Assembly (NCBI RefSeq): GCF_949987515.2
Contig: NC_082687.1
Location: 19,390,148 to 19,454,147, forward strand
DNA: 64,000 nucleotides
From: Delphinus delphis
Taxonomy: Eukaryota; Chordata; Mammalia; Artiodactyla; Delphinidae
Reading direction: 5' to 3'
This document shows positions 36,122-48,170 of this stretch, piece by piece. The notes under the pieces were generated by a model that was not told the origin of the DNA, searched no databases, and saw only the letters and a list, made by a program, of their open reading frames with translations. Each line of letters opens with the position of its first letter. Position 1 is the stretch's first letter. The position numbers and the translations under genes were made by a program.

Positions 36122-36774
36122 CATATCTGTAATCCCTGTTGCCACCACAGACACTCTGTCGCCTAAAACTTTCCCCTCCATTGACACTCCATCCAATTGT
36201 ACCATTATGTCATTATGGTGCTTCTGCATGCCATACACTGTCAGTGTACTGTTTCCCCTTGATGAGGGCTTGCTTGTGTTCTCCACAACTATGAGAGCAA
36301 TCCAGTTCCAGAATCCATCTTATAGAGTCTGTTTCCTCTGGTCACTCCTAGTACCTGTAGCAAGAAACAGTGCCGCCATCAAAGATTTTTAACTGAAAAA
36401 TTTTAATAAAGTGATTATTTATTAAGATGTGCAGGGCTGAAGAACCCAGAGAGGGCCAGTGAAGCATTTGAAGAATAAGCAGGAGTCCTTTACACTGCCA
36501 GTGAGGGAAGTGGAGGAAAGATGGTTGCTAGAGATGCATGAAAATTGGAACCACGGAAGAAAGGCCACAGAAGAGCCACAAAAGAAAATGGCCACTGCTA
36601 AAATTAGAATGGGGGAGTGAGTGACAGGACCGATAAATAACCCTGTCATTCGTTTCTCTCACCTTCTGGTGTTCTGATGGTGCTTTCCATTGGAGTGGGC
36701 ATGGGAGCCTGGGTGATGTAATCCATAGGGAAGAAATCAGTCTGGAGAGATCAAAAAAAAATATTCAGGTCCTA

Positions 36775-37163
36775 AGGAGATCATTCTTTTTTTTTCCCAA
36801 TATTTTTAAAAATAAATTTATTTATTTTCGGCTGCGTTGGGTCTTCGTTGCTGCATGCGGGCATTCTCCAGTTGCAGCGAGAGGGGCCCACTCATCTCTG
36901 CGGTGCGTGGGCCTCTCATTGCAGTGGCTCCTCTTGTTGCGGAGCACGGGCTCTAGGCGCACGGGCCTCAGTAGTTGTGGCACGTGGGCTCAGCAGCTGT
37001 GGCTCGTGGGCTCCAGAGTGCAGGCTCAGCAGTTGTGGTGCACGGGCCTAGTTGTTCTGCGGCATGGGGGATCCTCCTGGACCAGGGCTCGAACCCGTGA
37101 CCCCTGTATTGGCAGGTGGATTCCTAACCACTGAGCCACCAGGGAAGTCCCAGGAGATCATTC
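36775..37163 (-). mobile_element. CHR-type SINE (long form), antisense, with target duplication
   Basis: The SINE is 36787-37151. It reads in reverse from a T-rich tail through 'GGCTGCGTTGGGTCTTCGTT' near 36830 to 'GAGCCACCAGGGAAGTCCCA' near 37133. A perfect 12-bp duplication, AGGAGATCATTC, lies at 36775-36786 and 37152-37163. Confidence 0.92.
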
Positions 37164-37864
37164 CTGAGTGTGAATTGGAGAAATGAGAAGCACCTAAGAT
37201 ACTGTGAGGATACTACTCCCATATTTAATTGATTCTGATAATGTTTTTTTGTTTTAGGCTAGTCAAATCTCTGAAATCAGAATTCATCTTAAAATTTGTA
37301 ATATGTCATAGTTTATTTGATGACAGTATTCTTTTCTTAGCCTGTCTTATGGTCAGTGTTGTCCAATTCAGTAATCTATAGTGGCAATAAAAGGAGGGAG
37401 AGGGTATGGACATTGCAGAAATAGAATTCCATAAATTTGAACTAAATAAGTTTGAAACATATTAAAACCTCCTTACAGATCTAGTATCTTTTATGTTTAT
37501 AATTCTTTAAATGAACTATTAACAATTTGTATTAGTGATAAAAAGTGATAGAGGTGGGAGCTGAACATTTGTAGTTTATATATGAAGGGGTAGGAGGTCT
37601 TCACAAAATAATCCTGTAACAATTAACGCCATGCTTTCTTTGCAGAAAAGAAGAAGAAAAATTATCTTTCAAGGTTCTGTGAAGCATAGAAGCATTTATT
37701 TGCATCTTAAAAGGAAAAAGAAAGGGGAAGGTCTGCATTTGTATAAAAATAATTTTTGCTGGTCGTTGTTCTTCACCATAGCTGAAAAGTGTAATCTTAA
37801 AATGTGTTGGTACCTTCCTGTATTTGAAAAGAAGAACTAAGTTAATTAACATATATGTTTATAG

Positions 37865-38365
37865 AGATTTCCCCTGAAGAAGACCCTAAGAAATGGACAT
37901 GAGTACAAGCAGTTTATTTAAAGATGAGTCCATGATGCACTAGTCAGAGAATTGGGAATGTGAGACAAGAAAGGGAGAAAAGCCGATACTGTGTATATTA
38001 ATAAGCAGAATAATATGAGCAGTTATAATTCAATACTACTGGGAATCCTCTAATTACTGTGTAGAACAAACCTCAGAATTGTCTCACTGAGGGATGGGGA
38101 AGCTGACCTGTTTACACCTTGACTTCCATCCCTCATTGACTGAGGGTTGCCTCCCAGCCCTCCGCGCACTAAATCCCCAGCACTTCTGAGCTGCTAGGCA
38201 GGCACACGGGCTGAGGAAGCTCCCTCAGCTCCAGAGAAAGTCCTCAGGCAGCAGAGCAGAGGTTGGAAGTGGTCAGCGTGCTTAATAGCTGAGCATCAAG
38301 CTGAAGCTAGTGGGCCAGGAAGATGTGGGTTGTGTATCAGCAGTATCTGCTACACAGAGATATAC
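37865..38365. other. Old LTR-like stretch, unassigned
   Basis: A 'gtacaagcagtttatttaaagatgagtcc' type opening, followed by a GC-richer part at 38090-38300, resembles an old mammalian LTR. I cannot name it or define ends. Confidence 0.3.
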
Positions 38366-39489
38366 AGAAAACACCTGGTACTTTTTGCCGCTATGAATAA
38401 GTGAAATTAATCAACTTCCCTGGAGTAGAAATATGAGTTATAGTGTATTTTGCTACCTTAATACCTTTGGAAATTTTCCTCAGTTTTGTTCCCCTGTTGT
38501 ACTAGTTAGAGTACAAGTTAGAGTATAAGGCCAATTCAGTTATATTTACTATATAATTTGAGTAATGATATATATTTGTGTGTGATTAGATCAAGATTAA
38601 TGTTCATGTTATCACTACTGAGTCCATTATGGCTATAACTCATTTCTTTGTAATTGTTTCTTCTGCACTTTGGTTACCAGTTAGAAAAATATAATATTGA
38701 AAACGTGCATCATGCCATCTTTCTCCATTATGCACAAACATGGGTAAGAGGTGGGATCTTACTCAAAAAGAAGAAAATCTGCCATTTTGAGCTGTGCATA
38801 TATAATAGGAAGGATTTGGATGTATGGCCAGTCTCATTCTTTTGGCAATATGTAGTATAATTCATTCTCATAGCAAAAACAATTATTGATATCACTTATT
38901 AATACACATTTTCTTCAAGCTTGGAGATTTGTTCAGTATTTTGTAAGATAAATAAATAAGGCATCATTATGGAATCTGAAAGAACACTTTATAGTAGTTA
39001 GATCTATTTTGCTCCTACCATTGTAGTATAAGCTGTCCTTTATGTTGCTAGACTTGAGATTTACATTTTAAATAATAATTTATTTGCAGACCTTAATGGC
39101 ATCTTCAATAACAATTTCCCTTTATCTTGATGACGCTTTCCAGGAATGAACATTTTGTGCTTCTATATTTCAGGTTCATCCTTTATTGTTTCATTTCACA
39201 GCCTATAAAATCTGGCCAACATTAATGACAGTAACCCTCCTTAAACAAGCAGAATAATGATTTAGGTTTGATTTAGTTTAAGTGTATAAAACAAAGTGCA
39301 TTGCAAGGCCAGTAGGCTCCTCTTGAGAAATCATAGAGAACTGTTGTTGAGTCTACAATGTAACTGTTACTCAAGGACAAGCTATTTTCTAGAATAAGGC
39401 CCCTTTATTAACTTTTTGTATTTTGACCCAACATGCTTTCATACAAAAAGATTGGAAGGTAACCTAAAAGCCAATTACTATCTTCATAA

Positions 39490-39650
39490 CTGTGACAAGT
39501 TAATCAATGTGATCATCAGTAAAATAAAAATAACAAGGCCAACTCCATACAGTTTTATGAATATTAAATGAAGTAATGCATGTTAAATGCTTAGGAACAT
39601 ACCTGGTCCATGGAACATCTCAATAAATAATATTTGAGAAAATTAAAGAG
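39490..39650 (+). mobile_element. MIR 3' half
   Basis: The order 'atcatcagtaaaataaaaataacaaggcc', 'GAATATTAAATGAAGTAATG' near 39559 and 'catacctggtccatggaacatctcaataaata' is that of the MIR 3' half. Confidence 0.6.
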
Positions 39651-40204
39651 TAAAAGCCTGAGATCATTTAACCCATAGAAAAGAAAGGGCTAACACTTAA
39701 TGCTAGTCTTAGTTTCTGAAAACTGTCCAACAGAGTTTACTAAGTACAAGTCAAATGTAAATTTTAAAGGAAGGCACAATTTCAGCACAAGAAAAAATGG
39801 CCATAGAGTATGCGAGAGACTTCCTGTCTAATTTTCTTGGGAAGTTTTGAAAGATAGGTTATGATTGTCTTTAGAATTGATTTCCTATGGTAGTGTGATA
39901 TCCAACCATATAATGTGGCAGTATTCATTCTGTACTTCAATGCATCCTCATAGCCTAATGTATAATTTTATTGATTTAAGTTTTAGAGTCCGGAAGGAAG
40001 TTCTGTGAGTTCTTCATAGACAACGATACTCTTGGAGTATATGGTTTATTTTCTCTTTTTTCCCTGATGGGAAACCAGAGGAGCTTTCACATACTTTGCA
40101 TACTTGATATTAACTCGTAGGCTGCTTCATAGAGACTAATCTAGTTCATATCACTGCAAAGAATCTATTTTAATCTTTTAGATAATGTTACTGTGTCCTC
40201 TACT

Positions 40205-40415
40205 GTTAAAGGTTAAAAGTACAGACTGTAGGGTCAGACTGCCCGCATTGGAGTCCTAATTCCGGTACTGATTCAGTTTTCCCATCTGTAAAATAAGAGT
40301 AACATTTGTACCTTAAAAGGGTAAATTTTGAGAATTAAGTGAAATAATATGTATAAAACAACAAGAGTCCTAGTTTATTTTAAGCACTCAATAGTTTATT
40401 ATTAGTTTTATATTT
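40205..40415 (+). mobile_element. MIR SINE
   Basis: It has 'GGGTCAGACTGCCCGCATTG' near 40231, 'cccatctgtaaaataagag', and 'ttaagcactcaatagtttatta', in MIR order. Confidence 0.75.
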
Positions 40416-40674
40416 ACCCGAATTATTTTATAACTAAACAGCAGTTTACTCTGGCTATATGCAATATAAGGAAAACTCTTCCTCTGCTGTTCCTCAAACA
40501 TAAAAATACTGAATTATGACACTATGTTTGTGTGTGTTCAATAACTATTTAGTTAGCATTGAGGCTGGGTGAAACACTACATAGAGAATAGCAGAAGTAT
40601 GCTGATGATTCCTACACAACTTGTGTACGATTCCCATATGTTTTCTGCCAGATATTTTTTCTCATTCTGTATAT

Positions 40675-40880
40675 GTAAATCTATTTTTAAATTTTTGTTG
40701 AATATCTGTTCAAAAAATTGTGCTAGGCATTGTGTAGGAATCAGTGAGTTGAAAGAGGAAGCATCTTCCTTGGGGATACTATTTATATCATGAGAAAAGA
40801 TATAGATAATTCAATAAAAATGCAAAAGCTCTCAAAATCATTGTGGTGTTAATTGCTACATCAGTGGTATAGAAAATACA
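40675..40880 (+). mobile_element. L2-like fragment
   Basis: It contains 'TTGTGCTAGGCATTGTGTAG' near 40718 and then a diverged 'cttccttggggatact...atagataattcaataaaaatgcaaaagctc' segment, as in L2. Confidence 0.45.
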
Positions 40881-41971
40881 TGCTCTATATCCAGAGTGAG
40901 AAAGATAAGTGTGGAATGTAAGAGTTTTGGTGTTTTGTTCTTTGTACTCATGATAATACCTTACAAACTAAATTGTTAAGAATGATTACTTTGTTTTATA
41001 CAGTAATACAATTTTACAACAAAAATATAAGCTATATGGAAGAGTCAGAAAAAGGAAATCATACCTCTCTCAAAATTTTATCTCTCACATACAACTGTTG
41101 CTAACAGTCAATGGAATTATGGTGTATTTTGAGTAGATGGGCAGGATTATTTAAAAGTGAGAAATACTCTGTGTTCTTTTTTAAATAAAATAATTTGTTT
41201 TAAAGTAATATAAAGTAAAACCAAAGGAGGTTCATTTTCACATAAAAATTTTTTACTCGGAATACTTTCCAAGTTTATTATTGCTTAAGAAAAATGATGA
41301 AACAAAAAATAGTAGAAGAATTGAGTCACTTTTTATTCAAATTTAGGCAGTGTTAAATAGCTGAATTCTATGAAAGATGATGTTAGTGTTTTATACTTTC
41401 TCCTCCACAAATACTCAGTTTTCCCATTCTATGGATACTTTCATTTCATCAAGATTTTTAACATTTGCATTTTGTAGTGCGATCATAATCCCCTTGATAC
41501 TTAGTCTTTGATCCGTATGTAGATGTATTCAACTTACCATGTGTTCTTTTTTCCAAAGTTTTTACATTTTCATTTTGCTTACTTTGGTTCTTCTATTTGC
41601 TGACTGGGTTTTTTTCTTTATTTAAATTTGGATTATAGTTACACAGGCATATTGAACAATGATAAAACACCTATAATGAAAAGCAGCAGTTCTCTGCTCT
41701 CTCCCTCCCCAAACACAATTCAATTCCCTATGGGAACCTTAAGAACCTCATTATTTCAAATTATCTTGTTGTTGTTGTTCTATTTCATGTTTCTGAAAGA
41801 CACATTTATACTACTATTTCTTGATTTACTAATTCTAACATTACCTATTGTTTTCTGAAATATGCTGGATAAGGATTTCAATCTATTAGTCTATCAGACT
41901 CTTTCCTTATTCTCTAGTATATTTAAATCTCAACTTGTAGTTAAATCATTAGTCATATTTTACATTATTAT

Positions 41972-42331
41972 GATTGTCTTAGTCCATTTAGGCTGCTTTA
42001 ACAGGATACCATAGACTTGGTGGCCTAAACAATAAAATACTTATTTCTCACAGTTCTGGAAGCTGAGGTCATGGTGCCAGCAGGTCAAATTCTGGTGTGG
42101 TCCCCCTTTGGGGTTGCAGATTGCTGACTTCTTTCTGTGACCTCACATAGCAGGAAGTGCAAGGGACCTCTCTGGAGCCTCTTTTATAGGGGCACTAATT
42201 CCATTCACGAGGGCTCCACCTTTATGACCTCATCACCTCACATTGGCCCACCTCCTAATACCATCACACTAGAGGTTATGATTTCAACATATGGGATTTT
42301 GGGGAGGACATAAATATCCGGTCCATACAAT
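41972..42331 (-). mobile_element. MST-type (MaLR) LTR, antisense
   Basis: The + strand begins with 'TGTCTTAGTCCATTTAGGCT' near 41975 and continues through 'tctcacagttctggaagctgagg' and 'cacctcctaataccatcacac'. It ends near 'catatgggattttggggaggacataaat'. This is the reverse complement of an MST/MLT1 LTR, close to full length. Confidence 0.75.
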
Positions 42332-42359
42332 GATTATGTACACATTTGCACTGTTGATC

Positions 42360-43480
42360 CAAATAGTATATAATGATCCTGCTTTCTTTTTTGTTTTGTT
42401 TTGCTTTGTTTTTCTGCAATTAATTTTTCTTCTTTCTTTTGTATTTTACATGTAAAAGATTATAATGTACCTATCTTTAATTTTTTTCAAAATGTCCAGT
42501 CAGAACTGTCAAACTTCTGTTAGCATTTTTTCTCAAATTTTCAAATATATGATACAATCTTACGATCGTTTTATTTTCTTTGGATCTCCCTCCCAAAATG
42601 CTCCATTCATCTATTATAAGTCCCTTTGCCTCTTGAATAGCTACCATCCTGAAACTTCCTTTTTCTTTTGATACTTTAATTTACTTTTTAATTGCCATAT
42701 AATTTACATGCACAATCTAAGATATACAGATGAACAGATTTATATATATGTATACTTTGTGTAACAACCACTCAGATCAAGATATAGAACATTTTCAGAA
42801 CCTCAGCAGGCTCCCTTTTATCTGCTTCCATTCATTAATCTCACTCCCAAATATTCTGATCTGTATCGCCATGAATTTTTTTTCTATTTTTGAACTTCTA
42901 ATAAATACAATCCTTCAGTATATACTTTTTCTTCTTTCAGTCAACATTATATCTTTGGATTCATCCATGTTGCATGTAGCAGTGGTTCATTCTTTTTTAT
43001 TGCTGTGCAATATTCTGTAGTATGAATACACTATAAAATTATTTTTGTAAGAGCTATTTTATAATTTATTATAATATGCCTTTAAAATTGCTCTGAAAAA
43101 ATCTACCAACCCAATATTGTTCTCCTCTTGCATGACTTGCTTTTCTTTCCTAGATATATGAAGAGGTTTTATAATAATCGTTAAACCAAGTGAAATTTAA
43201 TCAAGATGTTTTCTCTAACAGTTTTTCCACAGAATTGGTTCATTTTTCTTCCATATTTTAAGGATTTTAAAAATTATATTTTAAAACTTTTAATGCATCT
43301 TTTGTTTTCTTCTACTTCAGGTTTTGGGATTATCTTTATATTGAATCTTTTCCTTTTTTGGCTCTTCCCCATATATATCAGATTTTTCACCAATTGCTTT
43401 AATTTTATTCTCTCTTTTTGTGTTTACTATGAAAATATGAAGCTTTACTTTGAGGCCAGAAATGAAAATATTATCTGTGT
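42360..43480 (-). mobile_element. Old L1 3' region, antisense
   Basis: The + strand reads 'GTGTAACAACCACTCAGATC' near 42759, 'tagaacattttcagaacc', then 'GGATTCATCCATGTTGCATG' near 42958 and 'ctgtgcaatattctgtag'. This is the reverse complement of an old L1M 3' end. The region right of 43080 is weaker. Confidence 0.6.
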
Positions 43481-44977
43481 CTAAGCTAGTCATTGATTTT
43501 TCTAATTTATTATCTGGGCAGTGGTATTGCTTTGGCTCTCAATTTGTCTTTTTATCTATTTGTTATACCCTTTCAAATGATTCTTTTAAAAATATCAAAT
43601 CAGTATGTCTTTAAACTTTGGTTTTATTTAATCAGTGGTTTTTTAATACTGTGAGGGACTTTTCTTGTGTTTCTCTTCCCTGCTTATGATTCCTGCTAGT
43701 CTTTTCATGCTGTGTTACTTTCATTATTATGATGATCATATATATTATTATTGTTAATATTGTTGTCATCGTCTCTTTCAATAACTATGAATTTGTATTG
43801 CTAATCCTTTCATCTTGCTCACGATTCTCTTAGCTCAGTCTAGGCTTTCTATTTGCTTAATATTGTGTGGGTAAATTATTCCTTAAATTCCCCTCCCTAA
43901 TTGCTACTTTTTATTTTCCCTCCAAGCTATAGTTTGAGAGACAAAATCTACATTCCAGTCAGTTTTTATGGCCTGAGAGAAAAGAGAAGAAGATCTGTCA
44001 GTGTGACTCTCAAGTTGGAGGTGGTGGATTGTAGTCACTAATGAGACCCTGTCTGCAAGGCCCCTCTCCAATGCCCAGGGATGCTCTTGAGTTCCTGTGC
44101 AATTTGACTGGCTTTACTGACTCAGCTTTGAGCCTTGACTTGTTTAGGATTCAGCCTTTCCTGCTTCTGCAGACGCCCCCAATCAGTTTCCAGCGGGGGA
44201 AGAGATTCATGACCACCCTGGTGGTTTGGGTGGTTTAAAAGTTTTTTCATCAGTGCTGGTTTAGGGTGTGAGATAGGTTTACGATTAGTACTGCCTCACC
44301 AGAACCTCTGATTTATTTCATCAACAACATTTTAGTTTATGGCATGAGATAATACCCCCTTTATTTGGTTTTTGCTATTGAATTTTTTTCTTTTAAAAAA
44401 TTTTTATCTTGTTGGTTTTCTGGCCATGGAGTTATGTACTCTGTCTTGATGTACCCATCTTTACCTAGAAGAAGGATTTTAAAGTCCTTTAATGTAAATT
44501 GTCTTATTTCTTCTCAGAATAATCCGATTCATTAGGTAGGGCTTATTTTTTTTTTAAACCTTCATTTAGTTGGTGAAGAAACATGGCTGAAAGGAATTAA
44601 GTACCATAATCTAGGTAAAATTTTGTGGTTACTGGCAGAGCCATGCCTAGTAGCCCAGCATCCCTAATCCCACAGAATATTCTTTCCATTCTATCTCAAG
44701 GCCTCTCATTTATTTCTATTGAGCTTCCGAGATTACCATTTGTGCAGTGAGTACAGTGTACCCTTGCACAGAGCATGAACTCTGTGTTGCATCTGAAGGA
44801 TTACTTTACTCCCATAGGATTCTGATGGGGATAATATGAATTATATTCTTGGTCTCTGGTATAAGCAAATTAATTTATTCCCTAAAGAGTACATTTAATT
44901 CTTTGAAAAATAATAATATAACCTGCTGTTAGCATGTCAAATATAAGAAAATTAATTTATTATTTTCTCCTTTCCAG

Positions 44978-45376
44978 AAAATGCAAAAGACATCATCATG
45001 ATATATGAAGAAGATGCTGAAGAATGGGCTTTGTACTTGAGAGAAGTTTTTTCACATGTTGTGAAAAGGGAAGCAATCCTCTTATATCACTTGGAGAACT
45101 ATTCTCTTCGGGATTTGGAATTGCTAAGTTTAAACTCTTACAAGTGTAAACTTTTGATATTATCAAATAGCCTGCTTCAAAACCTATCTTCAAAGAAATG
45201 TCAGTTTCTAGAAAACGTACTGCGTTCACCAGAAAGTGTGGTTACTCTGCTGTGTGGGCTGAAGAGTTCAGATCATCTTTACAAATTATTAAATATCTCT
45301 GGAGGCAGATGGGAGATCTCAACTGAGCAGGAGCCTGAAGACTACATCTCTGTAATCAAGAGTATCATATTCACAG
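44978..45376 (+). CDS. BANK1: BANK1 coding exon 2 (residues 24-156, TIR-like module)
   Basis: This is the clearest protein-coding segment of the window. It starts after TTTCCAG (44971-44977), with a pyrimidine-rich tract and a possible branch point A near 44955. It ends at ACAG before a GTAGTG donor (45377). Its translation (NAKDIIMIYEEDAEEWALYL from residue 25) matches the N-terminal part of human BANK1 with only scattered changes. In the human protein this region is a TIR-like fold and part of the segment needed to bind the IP3 receptor. The exon is 399 bp, phase 1 at both ends, so skipping it keeps the frame; human BANK1 has a known isoform without exon 2. Residue 61 (45088-45090) is CAC, His. 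There are no stops or frameshifts, so the exon appears functional. Confidence 0.97.
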
Positions 45377-46734
45377 GTAGTGTTGCCAAACCTTATTTGT
45401 TTGTTTTTATTTACTTATTTTTATCATAAAAAATCTGAAGTTTTTTTGAATCAATGAATATCTGATGTTGGGATGAAGAAAAATGAAAGCCAACTTTATT
45501 TAATGGTATGTTACACTTTCCTCAAAATGCATGAAGGTTCTTAATTTTTAGCTTTATTCCAGTCAAGGCTTATCTGTTCAAAAAATGGTTTAAAATTATA
45601 TTTCTTAGGGCAGCCCGTATGAGATCATACTTGGTAGAACAAATATGGTGTGCTAGGTTATATGTCAGTTTGGTTCTGGAAGCTGATTTCTTAGTTAAGT
45701 AGTGAGGCTGGAGTTAATGTTGTCTACCCTAGTATTGATGCCATTCAGCAGCAGTCCAGGGTTTGAAGGTCTGAGTTATTATAGAACTGTAGAATTTCCC
45801 TTGTGCTGATAATTGTATGATATCATTACTGTGGTATGATATACTGTTATTTTCATTAATTTTAAATGACAAATTTAGTTTTAATCATTGAAGCATTACG
45901 TTAAAGGGCGGAACACAGGGACCTGTTCATTAATTAATTACAGTTTCATATAATAGTCAAAACTCTGAAGCTTCCTAGTGTTGAAGCTTCTCCCTCCCCC
46001 AGGGCTTCAGCCTTGGTGTGGGAGGGGTGCTGTGCTCAGCTGCTTGCCTGGTTTTCTCACCTTGCCTCTTGCCTTTAACTTCCAGTGGTTTCCTCTCCCA
46101 CAGAAAAGAGGTGGGGTTCTTATCTTCTCCTGGCCGCATCACATATTAAGTGCTGGCTCTTTTTCTTGGAGCATGTTTCTGGGCTCTGTGGAGATCCCCT
46201 CATTCCCAGGGGGTGTCTCACCTGCAGTTCCTCAATGAGATAAATGTTTCCTCTCTTCTAAGTTCCTAGTTGTGGTGGTCCACCCCATATAGAGCCTTAA
46301 TATTAATTTCTACAGCTTCTTTATATGTCTCTTTTGGTCAAAGTCACTGAGATATCTCCCCGCTGGCCCTTTCTCACACCTGGCCTACATCTGTCTGTAA
46401 AATCATTTGTTTTTCTTCTGCTGTGACAAACTCTGGGCACACAAGCCATTCCCAATAGAGCCACCACCATCCTGCCCTCAGAGCAGCAATGCACCACAGC
46501 CTCTTACCTTTAGTCATTTCCAAGCATGGGTCTAGCCTGAGTCTTGGTGTCCTGTAAAGCCAGAGAACACCTGTCAGTCCCAAAGGCTCTGCTGGAAACC
46601 CTTGTCCCTCTGCTTGAGGATGATGATATCCCTCAGTCTTCCCTGTGGAGGATGGTGGGACTCACAGCACGTCAGCAACTCTTTAAAAAATCCTCTCCCT
46701 ATTCTCCAGCATTCCAGCCTCTTCAAATTCAATA

Positions 46735-46985
46735 CTTCTTAAGCCTTGTTTTGGTTCTCTATTGTTGCGTAACAAGTTACCTTAAACTTTAGCAACTTCA
46801 GACAATGATGCTATCACAGTGTCTATGGCTGAGGAATCTAGGAGCAGCTTAGCTGGGAGGTTCTGGATCAGGATATCTCCAGAGGTCGAAGTCAAGCTGT
46901 CTGGAGCTATAATCCCGTGAAACTTCCAGTGATCACTTGGGGAGGATTTGCTTCCAACAGGAGCTTACATTGTTGTCAAGTTTGT
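46735..46985 (-). mobile_element. Old mammalian repeat fragment, antisense, unassigned
   Basis: The wording 'CTATTGTTGCGTAACAAGTT' near 46759, followed by 'tgaggaatctaggagcagcttagctgggaggttctgg', follows a common old mammalian interspersed repeat. I cannot fix the family. Confidence 0.4.
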
Positions 46986-46989
46986 TATT

Positions 46990-48170
46990 GTTTTTTAACC
47001 AACTCTTGGATGGAAGTCACCTCTAGTAGATTCCCGAGGAAAAGCAATGTTTCTGAAATCTTGCATCTTCCAGAGTGTTTGTCTCTTGTCTTATACTTGA
47101 AGTGCAGTTTGACCATGTTGCTCTTCTTTCTTCTAGCGTTGTAGAATTTAGGGAATTCTTATTTGCCTGGCAGACTAAAGGATTCTTCATTTATATGTGA
47201 AGTCTAGTGACTTCACTAGAGTGTTATCCTTGTGCTGACTGTTTGGGACCGTTTTGCCCAGGGATGTGGTTACTTTTTGTCTTTATTTTCCTTTCTTTTG
47301 TTGGGGGGGGGGGGTCTTTTCCCCAAGATGTAGATTCAATATTCTTTTATTGCAGGAACAATTTCTTGATTCATATCATTAAATGTTTGCTCTATCTTAT
47401 TATTATGGTTTTCTTTTTCAGGGATTCCTTTTATATGTATGTTGGATTTATTTTTGTCTGTGATATGCTCTACAATTTCTCTCTAATTCTTTTTGATTCT
47501 TTATCAGTATCCATTTACTTAGCTTGTATTTATCATTTCAATCCTTGCTACTTTCTTGTGCTTTCAGTACTCTCTCTTCCCCTGTATTATTTCAAATTTA
47601 TCCTTCATATTTATGTTGCTTTTACTTTTTTTGTTGTAACATTTGGTTGAGCCCTGGAAGCTTACAGTGCATTTCTTGTTCTTATCTTACCAACCTCACC
47701 CTGACACCCTGTATTTCTGCACTACATAATTGCTTCAAAAAGGTGATTGCAATTCATTACATTTTAAAACTTCACCGTGAAATGTTTGGTCACAATTTTC
47801 CACTTCTTTTATGGCAATATGTTTTTAGTATGTGATTCTTTATGTGTAATTGGTTTTCTCTCTTTCTCTCTTGTAGCATCTTTATATAGATCCTGTGCTG
47901 GTCCAGTTTTTCTTTTGTATCACTGAACAAAGTGAGTTTTTCTTGGTCTATCTAAGGGAGATAGAAAATGTGGGCTTTGTTGTTTATTCTTTTTTTTTTC
48001 TCCCCCCCTACAATGAAAGACTTTACTTCTCTGTTTGTTTTCACAGATATAGACTACTTTCTACACATATGTCTTTTCTATATAGTTCCTCATTTAGCCT
48101 CTCTTTTTCTGCTTTTTGGAACCAAACCACTTCCATAGATGCTTCTACCTGAAACTATTGCATCATGTCT
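46990..48170 (-). mobile_element. Possible L1 5'/ORF1 remnant, antisense
   Basis: The T-rich + strand with 'cagggattccttttatatgtatgttgg' near 47420 resembles the reverse complement of old L1 ORF1/5' sequence. No intact frame is present. A run of 13 G lies near 47303. Low confidence. Confidence 0.3.

Larger units (their letters stand above)
34170..36740 (-). mobile_element. Possible ERV-L/MaLR internal remnant, antisense
   Basis: The wording of this region (for example 'CTCTTCCAGGGACGACCATG' near 34297 and 'AATCCATAGGGAAGAAATCA' near 36720) looks like the reverse complement of old endogenous retroviral internal sequence. I cannot read any intact protein motif, and frames are broken throughout. 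It is interrupted by a hAT-type element at 35197-35529. The assignment is tentative. Confidence 0.3.
9134..44977 (+). other. BANK1: BANK1 intron 1 (35.8 kb)
   Basis: The intron runs from the GTGGGT donor to the TTTCCAG acceptor. From memory, the corresponding human intron is of similar size (tens of kb). No additional BANK1 exon is visible. Repeats and tandem arrays inside it are listed separately. Stretches where I see nothing nameable include 9350-10000, 12000-13570, 13810-15650, 19080-20080, 21430-22980, 25400-26050, 28710-29990, 30690-31580, 32050-32740 and 38370-39480. Confidence 0.85.

Noticed and set aside
47207..47650. 147-codon hydrophobic open frame
   Set aside because: The Phe/Leu/Ser-rich translation comes from T-rich antisense repeat-like DNA. 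It has no recognisable family features and no splice or promoter context.
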